From: Streptomyces sp. NRRL S-87
GTDB lineage: Bacteria; Actinomycetota; Actinomycetes; Streptomycetales; Streptomycetaceae
Direction of reading: 5' to 3'
Assembly: GCF_000719335.1 (NCBI RefSeq)
Contig: NZ_JOGB01000016.1
Location: 89,483 to 153,482 of the forward strand
Length of the DNA stretch: 64,000 nt
The first letter of the stretch is position 1. Every line of letters starts with the position of its first letter. The notes under the pieces are model-generated. The model was not told the origin of the DNA. It searched no databases and worked only from the letters and a program-made list of their open reading frames with translations. The position numbers were made by a program, and so were the translations under genes. Positions 43,006 through 51,901 of this stretch are shown in pieces.

Positions 43006-44735
43006 CGTGAGGCCTTCCGGATGCGGTGCAGTCGGTGATGCGTACGCGGCAGCAGGCCCGCCTGCTCCAGATACGCGCGGGCGCCGGCGATCGCCTCCGG
43101 CGTGGTGGCGTACTCGCGGCCCCCCAGGCGCAGCAGCTCCAGGGCGCCGACGGCATCCAGGGCCTGGCGTTGGCCGGGCCGGATACCGGAGGTCATCACG
43201 ACGATGCCGCGCCGGTTGAGCTTCTCCACGGCGTCTTTGAGGACGAGGGCACCGGTGGCGTCCAGGGTGGTCACCCTCGCCATGCGCAGGATCACCACCT
43301 TGACGTCGGCGACCTCGGAGAGTTCGAGGAGGAAGCGGTGGGCGCCGGCGAAGAACAGGGGTCCGTCGATGCGGTAGGCCACGATGTGCTCGGCGAGCAG
43401 CGCGTGCTCCTCGTCGCTGTGCTCGCCGGGGACATCCGGGCGGAAGTCGACCTGCTCCATCCGCGCCTGACTCGCCACCGCCTTCAAGGCCGAGGCACCC
43501 GCGACCACGAGCCCGATGATCACCGCGTACACGAGGTCGAGAACCAGGGTGGCAGCGGCGGTCAGGACCAGGACGACCGCATCCGAGCGGGTCGCCTTCG
43601 CCATCGCGCGCAGCGAGCCGACCTCCACCATGCGGATCGCCGTCGCCAACAGCACGCCCGCCAGCGCGGCGAGCGGAACCTTCGAGACCAGGGGGGCGGC
43701 GGCGAAGACGATCACCGCCAGCACCGCGGCATGGGTGAGGGCGGCCAGCCGGGAGGAGGCGCCGGTACGGACGTTGACCGCGGTCCGCGCGATCGCGGCG
43801 GTGGCGGGCACACCGCCGAACAGCGGGGCCGCCAGGTTGGCGACGCCCTGCCCGAACAGCTCCTTGTCCGGGTCGTGCTGCTGGCCCACCGTCATCCCGT
43901 CCGCCACCGTCGCCGACAGCAGCGACTCCAGCGCGGCGAGCGCCGCGACCGCGACCGCCGGGGCCAGCAGGGAGCCGAACGCCGACACGTCGAGGAAGGC
44001 GAGGGACGGGGCGGGGAGCCCGGCGGGAAGGGCACCGATGGGGGCCGCCGCGTCGAGGTGGCAGAGCTGCGCGGTCACGGTCGCGGCGATCACCGCGACG
44101 ATCGAGAACGGGACCGTCGGCTTCCACCGCGCCCCGGCCAGCATCACCGCGGCGACGGCCAGCGAGAGGCCGATCGCCGTCCAGTTCGGGAAGGCCACGA
44201 ACTCCACGAGCGCCCGCCACGCCACCAGCAGGACCTTGTCCCCGTCAGGCTTCTCGACGCCGAGCGCGTTGGGTATCTGCTGGAGGCCGATCACGCACGC
44301 GATCCCGAGGGTGAAGCCCTCCACCACCGGCGCCGGCACGTACCGCATGTACCGTCCGGCCCGCAGCAGTGCGAGACCGATCAGAAGGACACCGGCCATC
44401 AGGCCGACGGTGAGCACGCCGCCGGGCCCGTACCGGGCGACGATCGGCACCAGGACCACGGTCATCGCACCGGTCGGTCCGGACACCTGGAGGTTCGACC
44501 CGCCGAACAGCGCGGCGAGCGCGCCGGCGACCACGGCGGTGGCCAGCCCCGCCTCCGCGCCCAGGCCGGAGGAGACCCCGAACCCGAGGGCGAGCGGAAG
44601 GGCGACGATCGCCACGGTGAGACCGGCCAGGAGGTCCCGGCGGGGACTGCGGGCCATCACCGCGTAGTCGGCCCGGGCGGGCAGGACGGAGTGCACCCGG
44701 CCCCACACGGCCGTCACCGTGGTGTTCACGGTCAC
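43002..44735 (-). CDS. SulP-family anion transporter
   Basis: 577 residues from GTG 44735, overlapping the upstream ArsR gene. DLLAGLTVAIVALPLALGFG starts the SLC26/SulP membrane domain, NLQVSGPTGAMTVVL is the substrate-site helix, and GQGVANLAAPLFGGVPATA follows. A C-terminal STAS domain (about 440-560) contains RMARVTTLDATGALVLKD. SulP proteins carry sulfate, bicarbonate or other anions, often with Na+ or H+. Control by an ArsR-type protein in the same operon is unusual for sulfate uptake. Confidence 0.92.
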   Translation of the reverse strand: MTVNTTVTAVWGRVHSVLPARADYAVMARSPRRDLLAGLTVAIVALPLALGFGVSSGLGAEAGLATAVVAGALAALFGGSNLQVSGPTGAMTVVLVPIVARYGPGGVLTVGLMAGVLLIGLALLRAGRYMRYVPAPVVEGFTLGIACVIGLQQIPNALGVEKPDGDKVLLVAWRALVEFVAFPNWTAIGLSLAVAAVMLAGARWKPTVPFSIVAVIAATVTAQLCHLDAAAPIGALPAGLPAPSLAFLDVSAFGSLLAPAVAVAALAALESLLSATVADGMTVGQQHDPDKELFGQGVANLAAPLFGGVPATAAIARTAVNVRTGASSRLAALTHAAVLAVIVFAAAPLVSKVPLAALAGVLLATAIRMVEVGSLRAMAKATRSDAVVLVLTAAATLVLDLVYAVIIGLVVAGASALKAVASQARMEQVDFRPDVPGEHSDEEHALLAEHIVAYRIDGPLFFAGAHRFLLELSEVADVKVVILRMARVTTLDATGALVLKDAVEKLNRRGIVVMTSGIRPGQRQALDAVGALELLRLGGREYATTPEAIAGARAYLEQAGLLPRTHHRLHRIRKASR

Positions 44736-45073
44736 GAGGCCGCGACCTCGGCCTCGCGCAGTTCCTCGAGCAGCACGCTCTGTCCGGCCAGGACCTTGGT
44801 CAAGATCCGCCGCGCCGCGAGCATCAGCTGCGCCACGTCTCCGCCCGCCAGCTCGTACACGACCGTCGCGCCGTTACGGGTCGAGGTGACGATCCGGGAT
44901 CGGCGCAGGACCGCGAGCTGCTGGGACAGGGCGGAGGGCTCGACCTCGATCGCGGCCAGCAAGTCCCGCACCGGCATCGGCCCTTCCTGCAGCAGCTCCA
45001 GAACCCTTATCCGCACCGGGTGCCCGAGCATCCGGAAGAACTCGGCCTTCGCCTGATACAGCGGAACCGGCAC
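44732..45073 (-). CDS. ArsR/SmtB-family regulator 2 of the SulP operon
   Basis: 113 residues from GTG 45073 with AAGGG upstream. YQAKAEFFRMLGHPVRIRVLELLQEG and ALSQQLAVLRRSRIVTSTRN define the winged helix. As in its paralogue there is no cysteine pair. It is the first gene of the SulP operon and probably represses it through the perfect palindrome 93 bp upstream. Confidence 0.88.
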   Translation of the reverse strand: MPVPLYQAKAEFFRMLGHPVRIRVLELLQEGPMPVRDLLAAIEVEPSALSQQLAVLRRSRIVTSTRNGATVVYELAGGDVAQLMLAARRILTKVLAGQSVLLEELREAEVAAS

Positions 45074-45165
45074 GGTCTCGCACCCTTCTCACCACCCCTA
45101 ACGGGGCGAACGCCTGGTGCTGTGCCCGCGGCTACCCACGGACACAACACATGTAGCATCTATGA

Positions 45166-45185
45166 AATTGCAGACTTTTGCAATT
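45166..45185. promoter_or_regulatory. Palindromic operator, copy 2
   Basis: AATTGCA-GACTTT-TGCAATT, a perfect 7-6-7 palindrome in an AT-rich promoter upstream of the ArsR-SulP operon. Confidence 0.75.
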
Positions 45186-45318
45186 CAACGATTCTGCGGC
45201 CCCCGCCGAGGGGGCGGCCGCATGCGCCGCCCCGGATGCCTCGATGCCGCACACCTGCCGCATTGCACAGCCGGAAAAATAGTCACCCTGACACTAATCG
45301 CTCGCTAGCATCACCCCC

Positions 45319-46128
45319 ATGAGCAACCGTCTGAGGAACCTCGCGACCGAGAACGAGCGCGTCGCGACCACCGGCACCTACACCACCTCCACCGGCACCC
45401 GCGTCTCCATCGCCTCCGCCCTCGCCGCCGCCCGCTCCGGCACCGTCTCCTACTCCCCCGCCTTCACCCCGGCGCCCACCGGCCCCTTCACCGGTGAGAC
45501 GGAGGTGACCGACGAGGACAGCCTGCAGGCCGCCCGCCGCCTCGCCGACGAAGGCGTCGAGCACCTCGCCGTCCTCAACTTCGCCTCGGCCCGGAACCCG
45601 GGTGGCGGCTACCTGCGCGGAGCGAAGGCCCAGGAGGAGGACCTCTGCCGCACCGCCCTCCTCTACCAGTGCCTGCTCGAAGCCCCCGACTACTACGCGG
45701 CCCACCGGGCGTCCGCCGACCTCCACTACAGCCATCGGGTGATCTTCTCCCCGCACGTACCTGTGATCCGCGACGGTTCCCACGCCCTGCTCGACGAGCC
45801 GCACCGGGTCTCCTTCCTGACCTCGCCCGCTCCCAACGCCGGCCAGCTGGCGCTGCGCTCGCCGGGTGGGAAGGTCGACGTCAGGGGCACCCTCACCGAA
45901 CGCGCCCGCCGCGTCCTCGGCGTGGCCGCCCACCACGGGGTGCGCGAGCTCGTCCTCGGAGCCTGGGGCTGCGGCGTGTTCGGCAACGACCCGGCCGAGG
46001 TGGCGGACGCGTTCGCCGCAGCCCTCGACACCCACGGCGCCCCGTTCGCCCGCGTCACCTTCGCCGTCTGGGACCGCTCGGCCGACTCCCTCAACCGCGC
46101 CGCCTTCCGGGCCAGGTTCGCCAGTTGA
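45319..46128 (+). CDS. TIGR02452-family (microbial PARG-like) protein
   Basis: 269 residues from ATG 45319. The signature VLNFASARNPGGGYLRGA with KAQEEDLCRTALLY is the GGG-x(6-8)-QEE motif of bacterial-type poly(ADP-ribose) glycohydrolase. GAWGCGVFGNDPAEVA closes the macrodomain-like fold. Such proteins remove ADP-ribose chains from targets. No ADP-ribosyltransferase gene is adjacent. The AT-rich segment just upstream (CACTAATCG, CTCGCTAGC) probably contains its promoter. Confidence 0.9.
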   Translation: MSNRLRNLATENERVATTGTYTTSTGTRVSIASALAAARSGTVSYSPAFTPAPTGPFTGETEVTDEDSLQAARRLADEGVEHLAVLNFASARNPGGGYLRGAKAQEEDLCRTALLYQCLLEAPDYYAAHRASADLHYSHRVIFSPHVPVIRDGSHALLDEPHRVSFLTSPAPNAGQLALRSPGGKVDVRGTLTERARRVLGVAAHHGVRELVLGAWGCGVFGNDPAEVADAFAAALDTHGAPFARVTFAVWDRSADSLNRAAFRARFAS

Positions 46129-46212
46129 CGGTGCTCCGCGGCACCGGGATCGACGTCGATCGCGCCCCGACCCGGTGGACGAGGGCCGCGGGCCGCTTCC
46201 TAGGCTGACCCC

Positions 46213-47472
46213 ATGTCCGACGAGTCACCTCTCATCCGTAGCCTGCGGGCCGCTGTCGCCGCCGCTCCCGAAGACGTCCCCCTGCGGCTGCACTTCGCCG
46301 AACTGCTGCTCGCGGAGGGGAGGCACGACGAGGCCGTCGCGCAGGCCGCGGTCGCGCTGCAGCACGCGCCGGGCGACGAAGCCGTACGGGACCTGATGGT
46401 CCGGGCCATGCAACTGCCCACCGCCGGTCCCCGGCCCCCCGCCTTCGACTGGGCCGCGGCCGAGCAGGAGGTCGCCGGTGTCGTCGGCCCCCGTTTCGCC
46501 GCCGGACCCACCGGCCCCGCCGACGCGGGCGACGCCACCGAGGCCCGCCTGACCGTGGACGGCAGCGGCGACCCGGGCGAGGCGGCCGCCTGGGACGTCG
46601 ACGCCCCCGGCGACGTACGCCTCGCCGACGTCGGCGGCATGCAGCAGGTCAAGGACCGGCTCGAGGCCGCCTTCCTCGCCCCGATGCGCAATCCCGGACT
46701 CCGCAAGCTGTACGGCAAGTCGCTCCGCGGCGGCCTGCTCCTCTACGGCCCGCCCGGCTGCGGCAAGACGTTCATCGCGCGGGCCGTCGCCGGCGAACTC
46801 GGTGCCCGCTTCATGTCGGTCTCGCTCTCCGACATCCTCGACATGTACATCGGCACCTCGGAGAAGAACGTCCACGACATCTTCGAGGCCGCCCGCCGAC
46901 AGGCGCCCTGCGTGGTCTTCCTCGACGAGCTGGACGCGCTCGGCGCCAAGCGCTCGCGTACGCACCACAGCGGGCTGCGCAACGTCGTCAACCAGCTCCT
47001 CACCGAGCTCGACGGCATCGACGCCGCCCAGAACGAAGGCGTCTTCGTACTCGCCGCGACCAACGTCCCCTGGGACGTGGACCTCGCCCTGCGCCGCCCC
47101 GGCCGCCTGGACCGCACCCTGCTCGTGCTGCCCCCCGACGCCCCGGCCCGGGAGTCGATCCTCCGCTACCACCTGCGCGAGCGCCCCATCGAGTCCGTCG
47201 ACCTCGCCAGGATCGTCAAGCTCACCGAGGACTTCTCGGGAGCCGATCTCGCCCATGTCTGCGAGAGCGCGGCCGAGTACGCCCTCCTGGACTCCGCCCG
47301 TTCCGGCACCGTCCGCATGATCGGCACGAAGGACCTCCTGAACGCGGCCAAGCAGATCAAGCCGTCCAGCGAGTCCTGGTTCGCCGCCGCCCGCAACGTC
47401 GCCATGTTCGCCAACGACGGCGGTATGTACGACGACCTGGTCGCCTACCTGAAGAAGAAGCGCAAGCTGTGA
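46213..47472 (+). CDS. AAA ATPase with N-terminal TPR
   Basis: 419 residues. A short TPR-like helical pair (about 20-65, LRLHFAELLLAEGRHDEAV) and an acidic linker precede a CDC48/FtsH-like AAA module: LADVGGMQQVKDRLEAAFLA, Walker A YGPPGCGKTF (about 180), Walker B VVFLDELDA (about 237), sensor 1 LAATNVPW and arginine-finger region RRPGRLDRT. It lacks a protease domain. It is coupled by GTGA to the small ORF and then the TPR membrane protein, so probably remodels proteins in a complex with them. Confidence 0.9.
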   Translation: MSDESPLIRSLRAAVAAAPEDVPLRLHFAELLLAEGRHDEAVAQAAVALQHAPGDEAVRDLMVRAMQLPTAGPRPPAFDWAAAEQEVAGVVGPRFAAGPTGPADAGDATEARLTVDGSGDPGEAAAWDVDAPGDVRLADVGGMQQVKDRLEAAFLAPMRNPGLRKLYGKSLRGGLLLYGPPGCGKTFIARAVAGELGARFMSVSLSDILDMYIGTSEKNVHDIFEAARRQAPCVVFLDELDALGAKRSRTHHSGLRNVVNQLLTELDGIDAAQNEGVFVLAATNVPWDVDLALRRPGRLDRTLLVLPPDAPARESILRYHLRERPIESVDLARIVKLTEDFSGADLAHVCESAAEYALLDSARSGTVRMIGTKDLLNAAKQIKPSSESWFAAARNVAMFANDGGMYDDLVAYLKKKRKL

Positions 47473-47597
47473 GTGGAACCACCCTGCACCCGCGGGTCGA
47501 ACCGGCCCTGGGGCTCTACGGTCCCCAGGTCCTGTTCTGGCCGGCACTCGTACCGAACCCCCTCAGCATCACCCACGACCGGGACGAGGTCCGATGA
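47469..47597 (+). CDS. Unrecognised 42-aa protein coupled between AAA and TPR genes
   Basis: GTG at 47469 overlaps the AAA stop (GTGA) and its TGA overlaps the next ATG (ATGA). The peptide begins SGTTLHPRVEPALGLYGPQV and continues with LFWPALVPNPLSITHDRDE. Double coupling with no spare bases supports real translation. It is not recognised; it lacks a signal peptide and any cysteine. Confidence 0.6.
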   Translation: MSGTTLHPRVEPALGLYGPQVLFWPALVPNPLSITHDRDEVR

Positions 47598-48664
47598 GCC
47601 GGGCCCGGCAGGAGGCCGACGTCCTCTTCGACCTCGGGCGCTACGAGCAGGCCGCCGCACTCGCCGCCCAGCACCTCGCCGGCGATCCCGGCGACGCCAC
47701 CGCACTGGTGCTGCTGGCCCGCTGCCGGCACCGGCTCGGCGACATTCAGCAGGCGCTCACCGCCGTCGAAGAGGCCCTGCGCGTCGAACCCGATGCGGCG
47801 GACGCCTGGCTGACGCACGCCCAGGTCCTGCTCTCGCTGGAGGCGTACGAGCCGGCCGAGCGCTCCGCCCGGCGGGCCGTCGAACTCGCCCCGCAGTTCT
47901 GGGGGAGCCACTACACCCTCGGCATCGTCCTCGACCGCACCGGCCGCAGGAAGCACAGGCGGGCCGCGCACGAGTCGGCCCACACGGCCGTCGCCCTCGC
48001 GCCCGAGGAGAGCGACGCGCACCTCCTCGTCGGTATGACCGCCCACCGCGCCCGCAGGTACCGCGAGGCCCGGCAGGCCTACGAGACGGCGCTGCGCCTG
48101 GACCCGGACAACAGCCAGGCCCTCAACAACCTCTCCCTGCTCCTTCTCCACCACAGCTGGCGCCGTCCCGGCTCGTGGACCCGGGCCGCCGAGGGCTTCG
48201 TCCAGTCCGCCGCCCTCGACGTCAACGACCGCCACGCCCGCCACAACCTGGAGACCATGGCCTGGGGAACGCTCACGGGCTCCGTCTGGGTGGCCCTCAC
48301 CGGCATCGTTGCGGTGTCATTGGGCTCCGCCCACCTGCGTGCGGGCGCCGCCGGCACCGAAGCCCTCCTCACCTGCCTGGTGTGCGCGGCCGTGCTCGTC
48401 GGCTGCTGGGGAGGCTGGCTGCGGTGGCAGAGCCGGCGGATCCCGCCCCACCTGCGCCGCCCCCTCCTGCTGGTGTCGCGCCGCTCCCGGCCCGTCCTCG
48501 GGATGGCGTTCGCCGTCGGGCTGCTCGTCGTCCACCCGGCCTTGGCGCTGCTGCTGTGGCGCAGCGCGGTGTTCAGCGCGCTCGCGATTCCGCTGTTCTT
48601 CTTCGCGCTCGTCATGTCAGTGGCCGGCCGCACCGCCCTCCAGCAGAGCGCGCCGAAAACCTAG
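47594..48664 (+). CDS. TPR protein with C-terminal membrane helices
   Basis: 356 residues. Residues 1-215 are five or six TPR units (EADVLFDLGRYEQAAALAAQ, AWLTHAQVLLSLEAYEPAE, EARQAYETALRLDPDNSQA). Four hydrophobic helices follow (about 222-345), including GSVWVALTGIVAVSLG, LVCAAVLVGCWGGWL and MAFAVGLLVVHPALALLL. The TPR half is cytosolic and would offer a scaffold for the coupled AAA ATPase at the membrane. The function is unknown. Confidence 0.85.
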   Translation: MSRARQEADVLFDLGRYEQAAALAAQHLAGDPGDATALVLLARCRHRLGDIQQALTAVEEALRVEPDAADAWLTHAQVLLSLEAYEPAERSARRAVELAPQFWGSHYTLGIVLDRTGRRKHRRAAHESAHTAVALAPEESDAHLLVGMTAHRARRYREARQAYETALRLDPDNSQALNNLSLLLLHHSWRRPGSWTRAAEGFVQSAALDVNDRHARHNLETMAWGTLTGSVWVALTGIVAVSLGSAHLRAGAAGTEALLTCLVCAAVLVGCWGGWLRWQSRRIPPHLRRPLLLVSRRSRPVLGMAFAVGLLVVHPALALLLWRSAVFSALAIPLFFFALVMSVAGRTALQQSAPKT

Positions 48665-48736
48665 GGGTCGGGAGACGCCGGGGCGGGGCCTGCGCGGGGA
48701 GGCCTTCCGGAGGGCCGGCGGGCCCCGCTCCGTGCG

Positions 48737-51217
48737 TCAGCCGGTCGCGCGGTGCCAGGCGATCTCGGCCCACACCTGCTTGCCGCCGCTGAGCGGCAGC
48801 GAGCCCCAGGCCGTCGTCGTCGCCTCGACGATGAGCAGGCCTCGACCGCCGGTCGACTCCCAGCTCACCGACACCGGTTTGACGGGGCTGCGCGGCGACG
48901 CGTCGTTCACCGCGATCCGCAGCCGGTCCGCCGACAGGGTCAGATCCATCCCCACCTCGCCCTGCGTGTGCGCGATGGCGTTGGTGACCAGCTCGGACAC
49001 GACCAGCAGGGCTACGTCGAGTTCCTCCGCCGCTCCCCAGGACCGCAGGGTGCGCGCGGTGAAGCGACGCGCGTGCATGACCGCGTCGGGCAGCCGCCAC
49101 ACCTTCCAGTGGCTCCGCAACGGCCGGTCCCGGGTGCCGTCGTAGCGCAGCAGCAGCAGCGCCACGTCGTCGTCGCGACGGCCCAGGGAGACGACCAGCT
49201 CGTCGGCGACCCCTCCCGCATCGACCGGGTCGGCCGCGGCGAGCACGTCGCACACCTGCCGCATGCCCTCCTCCAGAGGCAGCCTGGCGGACTCGACCAG
49301 GCCGTCCGTCAGCAGGACCAGCAGGGTTCCGGGGAGCAGCCCCGCCTCGGTCATGGGGTACTCGGCCTCCGCGAGCACTCCCAGCGGGGGCCCGCCCTCG
49401 ACCGCCATCTCCTCGGTGACGCCGTCGGGATGGCGCAGTACCGGAGGCAGGTGGCCCGCCCGTACGATCTTGGCGATGCCCTCCTCCATGTCCAGGTCCA
49501 CGTACCCGCAGGTGGCGAAGAGGTCGGTCTCCATACCGACGAGCAGCCGGTTGGCCCGCGCGACCACCACGTCGGCCGGGTGGCCCTCCACCGCGTAGGC
49601 CCTGACCGCCGTACGCATCTGGCCCATGATGGTGGCCGCTCCCGCGCTGTGACCCTGTACGTCCCCGATGACGAACGCCACGTGTCCGCCACCGAGCGGA
49701 ATGACGTCGTACCAGTCGCCGCCGACCTCGAGTCCCGCCGTCGCGGGGAGGTAGCGGGCGACGGCGACCCCGCCCGGCAGCTCCGGGAGCTTACGCGGCA
49801 GCAGACTGCGCTGGAGCATGGTGGCGAGTTCGTGACCCGCGTCCAGTGCGTGTGCGCGCACGAGCGCCTGCCCCACCAACCCCGCGGTCGCGGTCAGGAG
49901 CGACCGCTCCTCCGGTCCGAACCGGTGCTCCGCGTCCCACCCCACCAGACACGCCCCCACCGTCCTGCCCTCGGCGGGCAGCGGCAGCACCGCGAGGCCC
50001 CCTGGCCCGACGCCCAGCAGACCCCGCTCGAGAGCCGCGCCCGGCGGCCACAGGCTCATGTGCCCCCCGCGCAGCGCGCTCTGCAGAGTGGGCAGGTCAC
50101 CGAGGGGTACGTCGGGCCACTCGGACCGCCATTCCGAGCGCCACAGCTCGGGCCAGGCGTCGGGCTCCGGCGGGTCGAGGGCCGTGACGATGAGCCGCTC
50201 CGGCTCGAGCTCACCGACCGCGACCCGGGAGGCGCCGAGCGGCTCGCGCAGGGCGGCGACCGCCAGCCGGCTGACCTCCCGGACGGTCGCCGCACCCGCC
50301 AGCGTGGCCGACAGCCGCTGTACGAGGGAGACCTCGTCGGCGCTGGGTCGCAGATAGCTGGCATCGGCCACCACCCCCAGGACGCGCCGCGGCGCGCCGC
50401 CGGAGTCCACCTCGACGCGGCACCGCAGCCCCAGCCAGCGCAGCTCACCGTTCGGGCGGTGGATGCGGAACGCCAGCTGCTGCCCGTCGGCGGCCAGCCG
50501 GTCCGGCTCCACGATGGCCATGAGTGCGGGCATGTCGTCGGGGACGGCACAGGCGAGCAGGGTCTCCACCTTCCCGTCGAACCGCTCGGGAGGCAGACCG
50601 AGCAGTTCCAGCACGTGCGCGTGTGCCTCCATGCGGCCGGTGCCCAGTTCCAGGATGAACGCGCCGCCCCGGTGCGGCACCAGGGGCTGGGCCAGATGCA
50701 CCTGCGGGGCCTTGCGTCCGGCGGAGCGCGCGGCGACGGATTCGAGTCCGGCGGCCACCTGATCGGCGTAGAGCTCCAGAAGGCTGCGGTCGTCGGCACC
50801 GAAGCCGTCCCCGACGTCCCCGGCCACGATCAGGCACCCGAGCTCCTGGTCCCCCTGTCCCAGGGGCAGCGCGCCGAGCGAGATCCTGGCCGGCGGGTCG
50901 GGGGCACCGTCCCGGACCCGGGTGGGGACGTGGTGGGGGTCCTCCTCGACGAACGCGGCGAGTTCCTTGGCCGACAACCACAGCGGACGGCCGGAGCGGA
51001 AGGCGTGGGCGGCGGGCGAATGGCCGGCCACGGCGAGGACCGCGGGCAGTCCGTAGAGGACGCTGCGGTTTCCGGTCAGCTCGGCCAGATGGAGTTCCCT
51101 GCCCTGGTCGGCGACCACGTAGACAGCGGCGAGCTCAGCGCCGCAGAACGCAAAGCCACGACTGGTCACCGCCTGTGTCGCCTCCTCCCGCGGATCCGGC
51201 GACCGCCCTGTCTCCAT
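48737..51217 (-). CDS. SpoIIE-type PP2C phosphatase with GAF/PAS and HATPase domains
   Basis: 826 residues from ATG 51217. In order: a GAF-like domain (about 25-165); a PAS-like domain (about 175-290, ILELGTGRMEAHAHVLELL); a second GAF (about 300-455); a SpoIIE PP2C domain (VGGDWYDVIPL, VIGDVQGHSAGAATIM and LVLLTDGLVESA metal-binding aspartates); and a C-terminal RsbW-like ATPase (VVSELVTNAIAHT, GGRGLLIVEA). It combines phosphatase and switch-kinase activity on anti-sigma antagonists, as in stress signalling of Streptomyces. Confidence 0.92.
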   Translation of the reverse strand: METGRSPDPREEATQAVTSRGFAFCGAELAAVYVVADQGRELHLAELTGNRSVLYGLPAVLAVAGHSPAAHAFRSGRPLWLSAKELAAFVEEDPHHVPTRVRDGAPDPPARISLGALPLGQGDQELGCLIVAGDVGDGFGADDRSLLELYADQVAAGLESVAARSAGRKAPQVHLAQPLVPHRGGAFILELGTGRMEAHAHVLELLGLPPERFDGKVETLLACAVPDDMPALMAIVEPDRLAADGQQLAFRIHRPNGELRWLGLRCRVEVDSGGAPRRVLGVVADASYLRPSADEVSLVQRLSATLAGAATVREVSRLAVAALREPLGASRVAVGELEPERLIVTALDPPEPDAWPELWRSEWRSEWPDVPLGDLPTLQSALRGGHMSLWPPGAALERGLLGVGPGGLAVLPLPAEGRTVGACLVGWDAEHRFGPEERSLLTATAGLVGQALVRAHALDAGHELATMLQRSLLPRKLPELPGGVAVARYLPATAGLEVGGDWYDVIPLGGGHVAFVIGDVQGHSAGAATIMGQMRTAVRAYAVEGHPADVVVARANRLLVGMETDLFATCGYVDLDMEEGIAKIVRAGHLPPVLRHPDGVTEEMAVEGGPPLGVLAEAEYPMTEAGLLPGTLLVLLTDGLVESARLPLEEGMRQVCDVLAAADPVDAGGVADELVVSLGRRDDDVALLLLRYDGTRDRPLRSHWKVWRLPDAVMHARRFTARTLRSWGAAEELDVALLVVSELVTNAIAHTQGEVGMDLTLSADRLRIAVNDASPRSPVKPVSVSWESTGGRGLLIVEATTTAWGSLPLSGGKQVWAEIAWHRATG

Positions 51218-51421
51218 GCTGTCGCGCCCGGGACCGTCCGGGCGAGTCGGGCCGGAGGCGGGGTCAGGGGACGGTCCGCTGCCGCGGGCCTCGACAGGGT
51301 GGGGAGCCGGGCGAGCGGGGCCGGAGCCGGGCCGGGCGGTAGCGTGGCCGTCTGCTGCACGGGACGTCCGGCTGTCCGACCGGTCCGTGCGGGGTTTCCG
51401 ACGGAGAGTGACGAGGCTGCG

Positions 51422-51829
51422 ATGAGTGAACGGACGAAGCCCGAGGTCGAGGTACCGGAGGGTGACGCTCCCACCGAGCTGGCCGTCCGGGACCTGGTCG
51501 TCGGGGACGGGCCCGAGGTGAAGCCGGGCATGGTGGTCAAGGTCCACTACGTCGGGGTGACCTTCGCGTCGGGGAAGGAGTTCGACGCCTCCTGGGACCG
51601 TGGGGAGCCGTTCAAGTTCGCCCTGGGCAGTGGCAGGGTCATCAAGGGCTGGGACCGTGGCGTGAAGGGGATGAGGGTCGGCGGCCGGCGCGAGATCGTC
51701 GTACCCCCGCGTCTCGGCTACGGCGACCAGTCGCCCTCGCCGTTGATCCCGGCGGGCTCGACCCTGGTCTTCGTGGTGGACCTGATCGACTCGTATTCCC
51801 GCACGACGGGGTGGAGCAGCGCCGGGTGA
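51422..51829 (+). CDS. FKBP-type peptidyl-prolyl isomerase
   Basis: 135 residues. A charged, proline-rich start is followed by a single FKBP domain (about 30-125): GMVVKVHYVGVTFASGKEFDAS, FALGSGRVIKGWDRGVKGMRVG and VPPRLGYGDQ, with STLVFVVDLID at the end. It speeds proline isomerisation in the cytoplasm; there is no signal peptide. It ends at a shared terminator with the aminopeptidase gene. Confidence 0.94.
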   Translation: MSERTKPEVEVPEGDAPTELAVRDLVVGDGPEVKPGMVVKVHYVGVTFASGKEFDASWDRGEPFKFALGSGRVIKGWDRGVKGMRVGGRREIVVPPRLGYGDQSPSPLIPAGSTLVFVVDLIDSYSRTTGWSSAG

Positions 51830-51849
51830 CCCCGGCGGCTCCGGCATGC

Positions 51850-51888
51850 GACGGCGCCCGACCGGGCCCGTATCGGTCGGGCGCCGTC
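51850..51888. terminator. Bidirectional hairpin terminator
   Basis: A perfect 15-bp inverted repeat (51850-51864 with 51874-51888, 9-nt loop) lies exactly between convergent genes. Confidence 0.85.
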
Positions 51889-51901
51889 GCGCACGCGCCC
51901 G

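Noticed and set aside
45289..45311. TGACAC and TAGCAT read as -35 and -10 boxes of the PARG-like gene
   Set aside because: The spacer is only 11 bases, too short for a standard promoter; a promoter is likely but the boxes are not defined.
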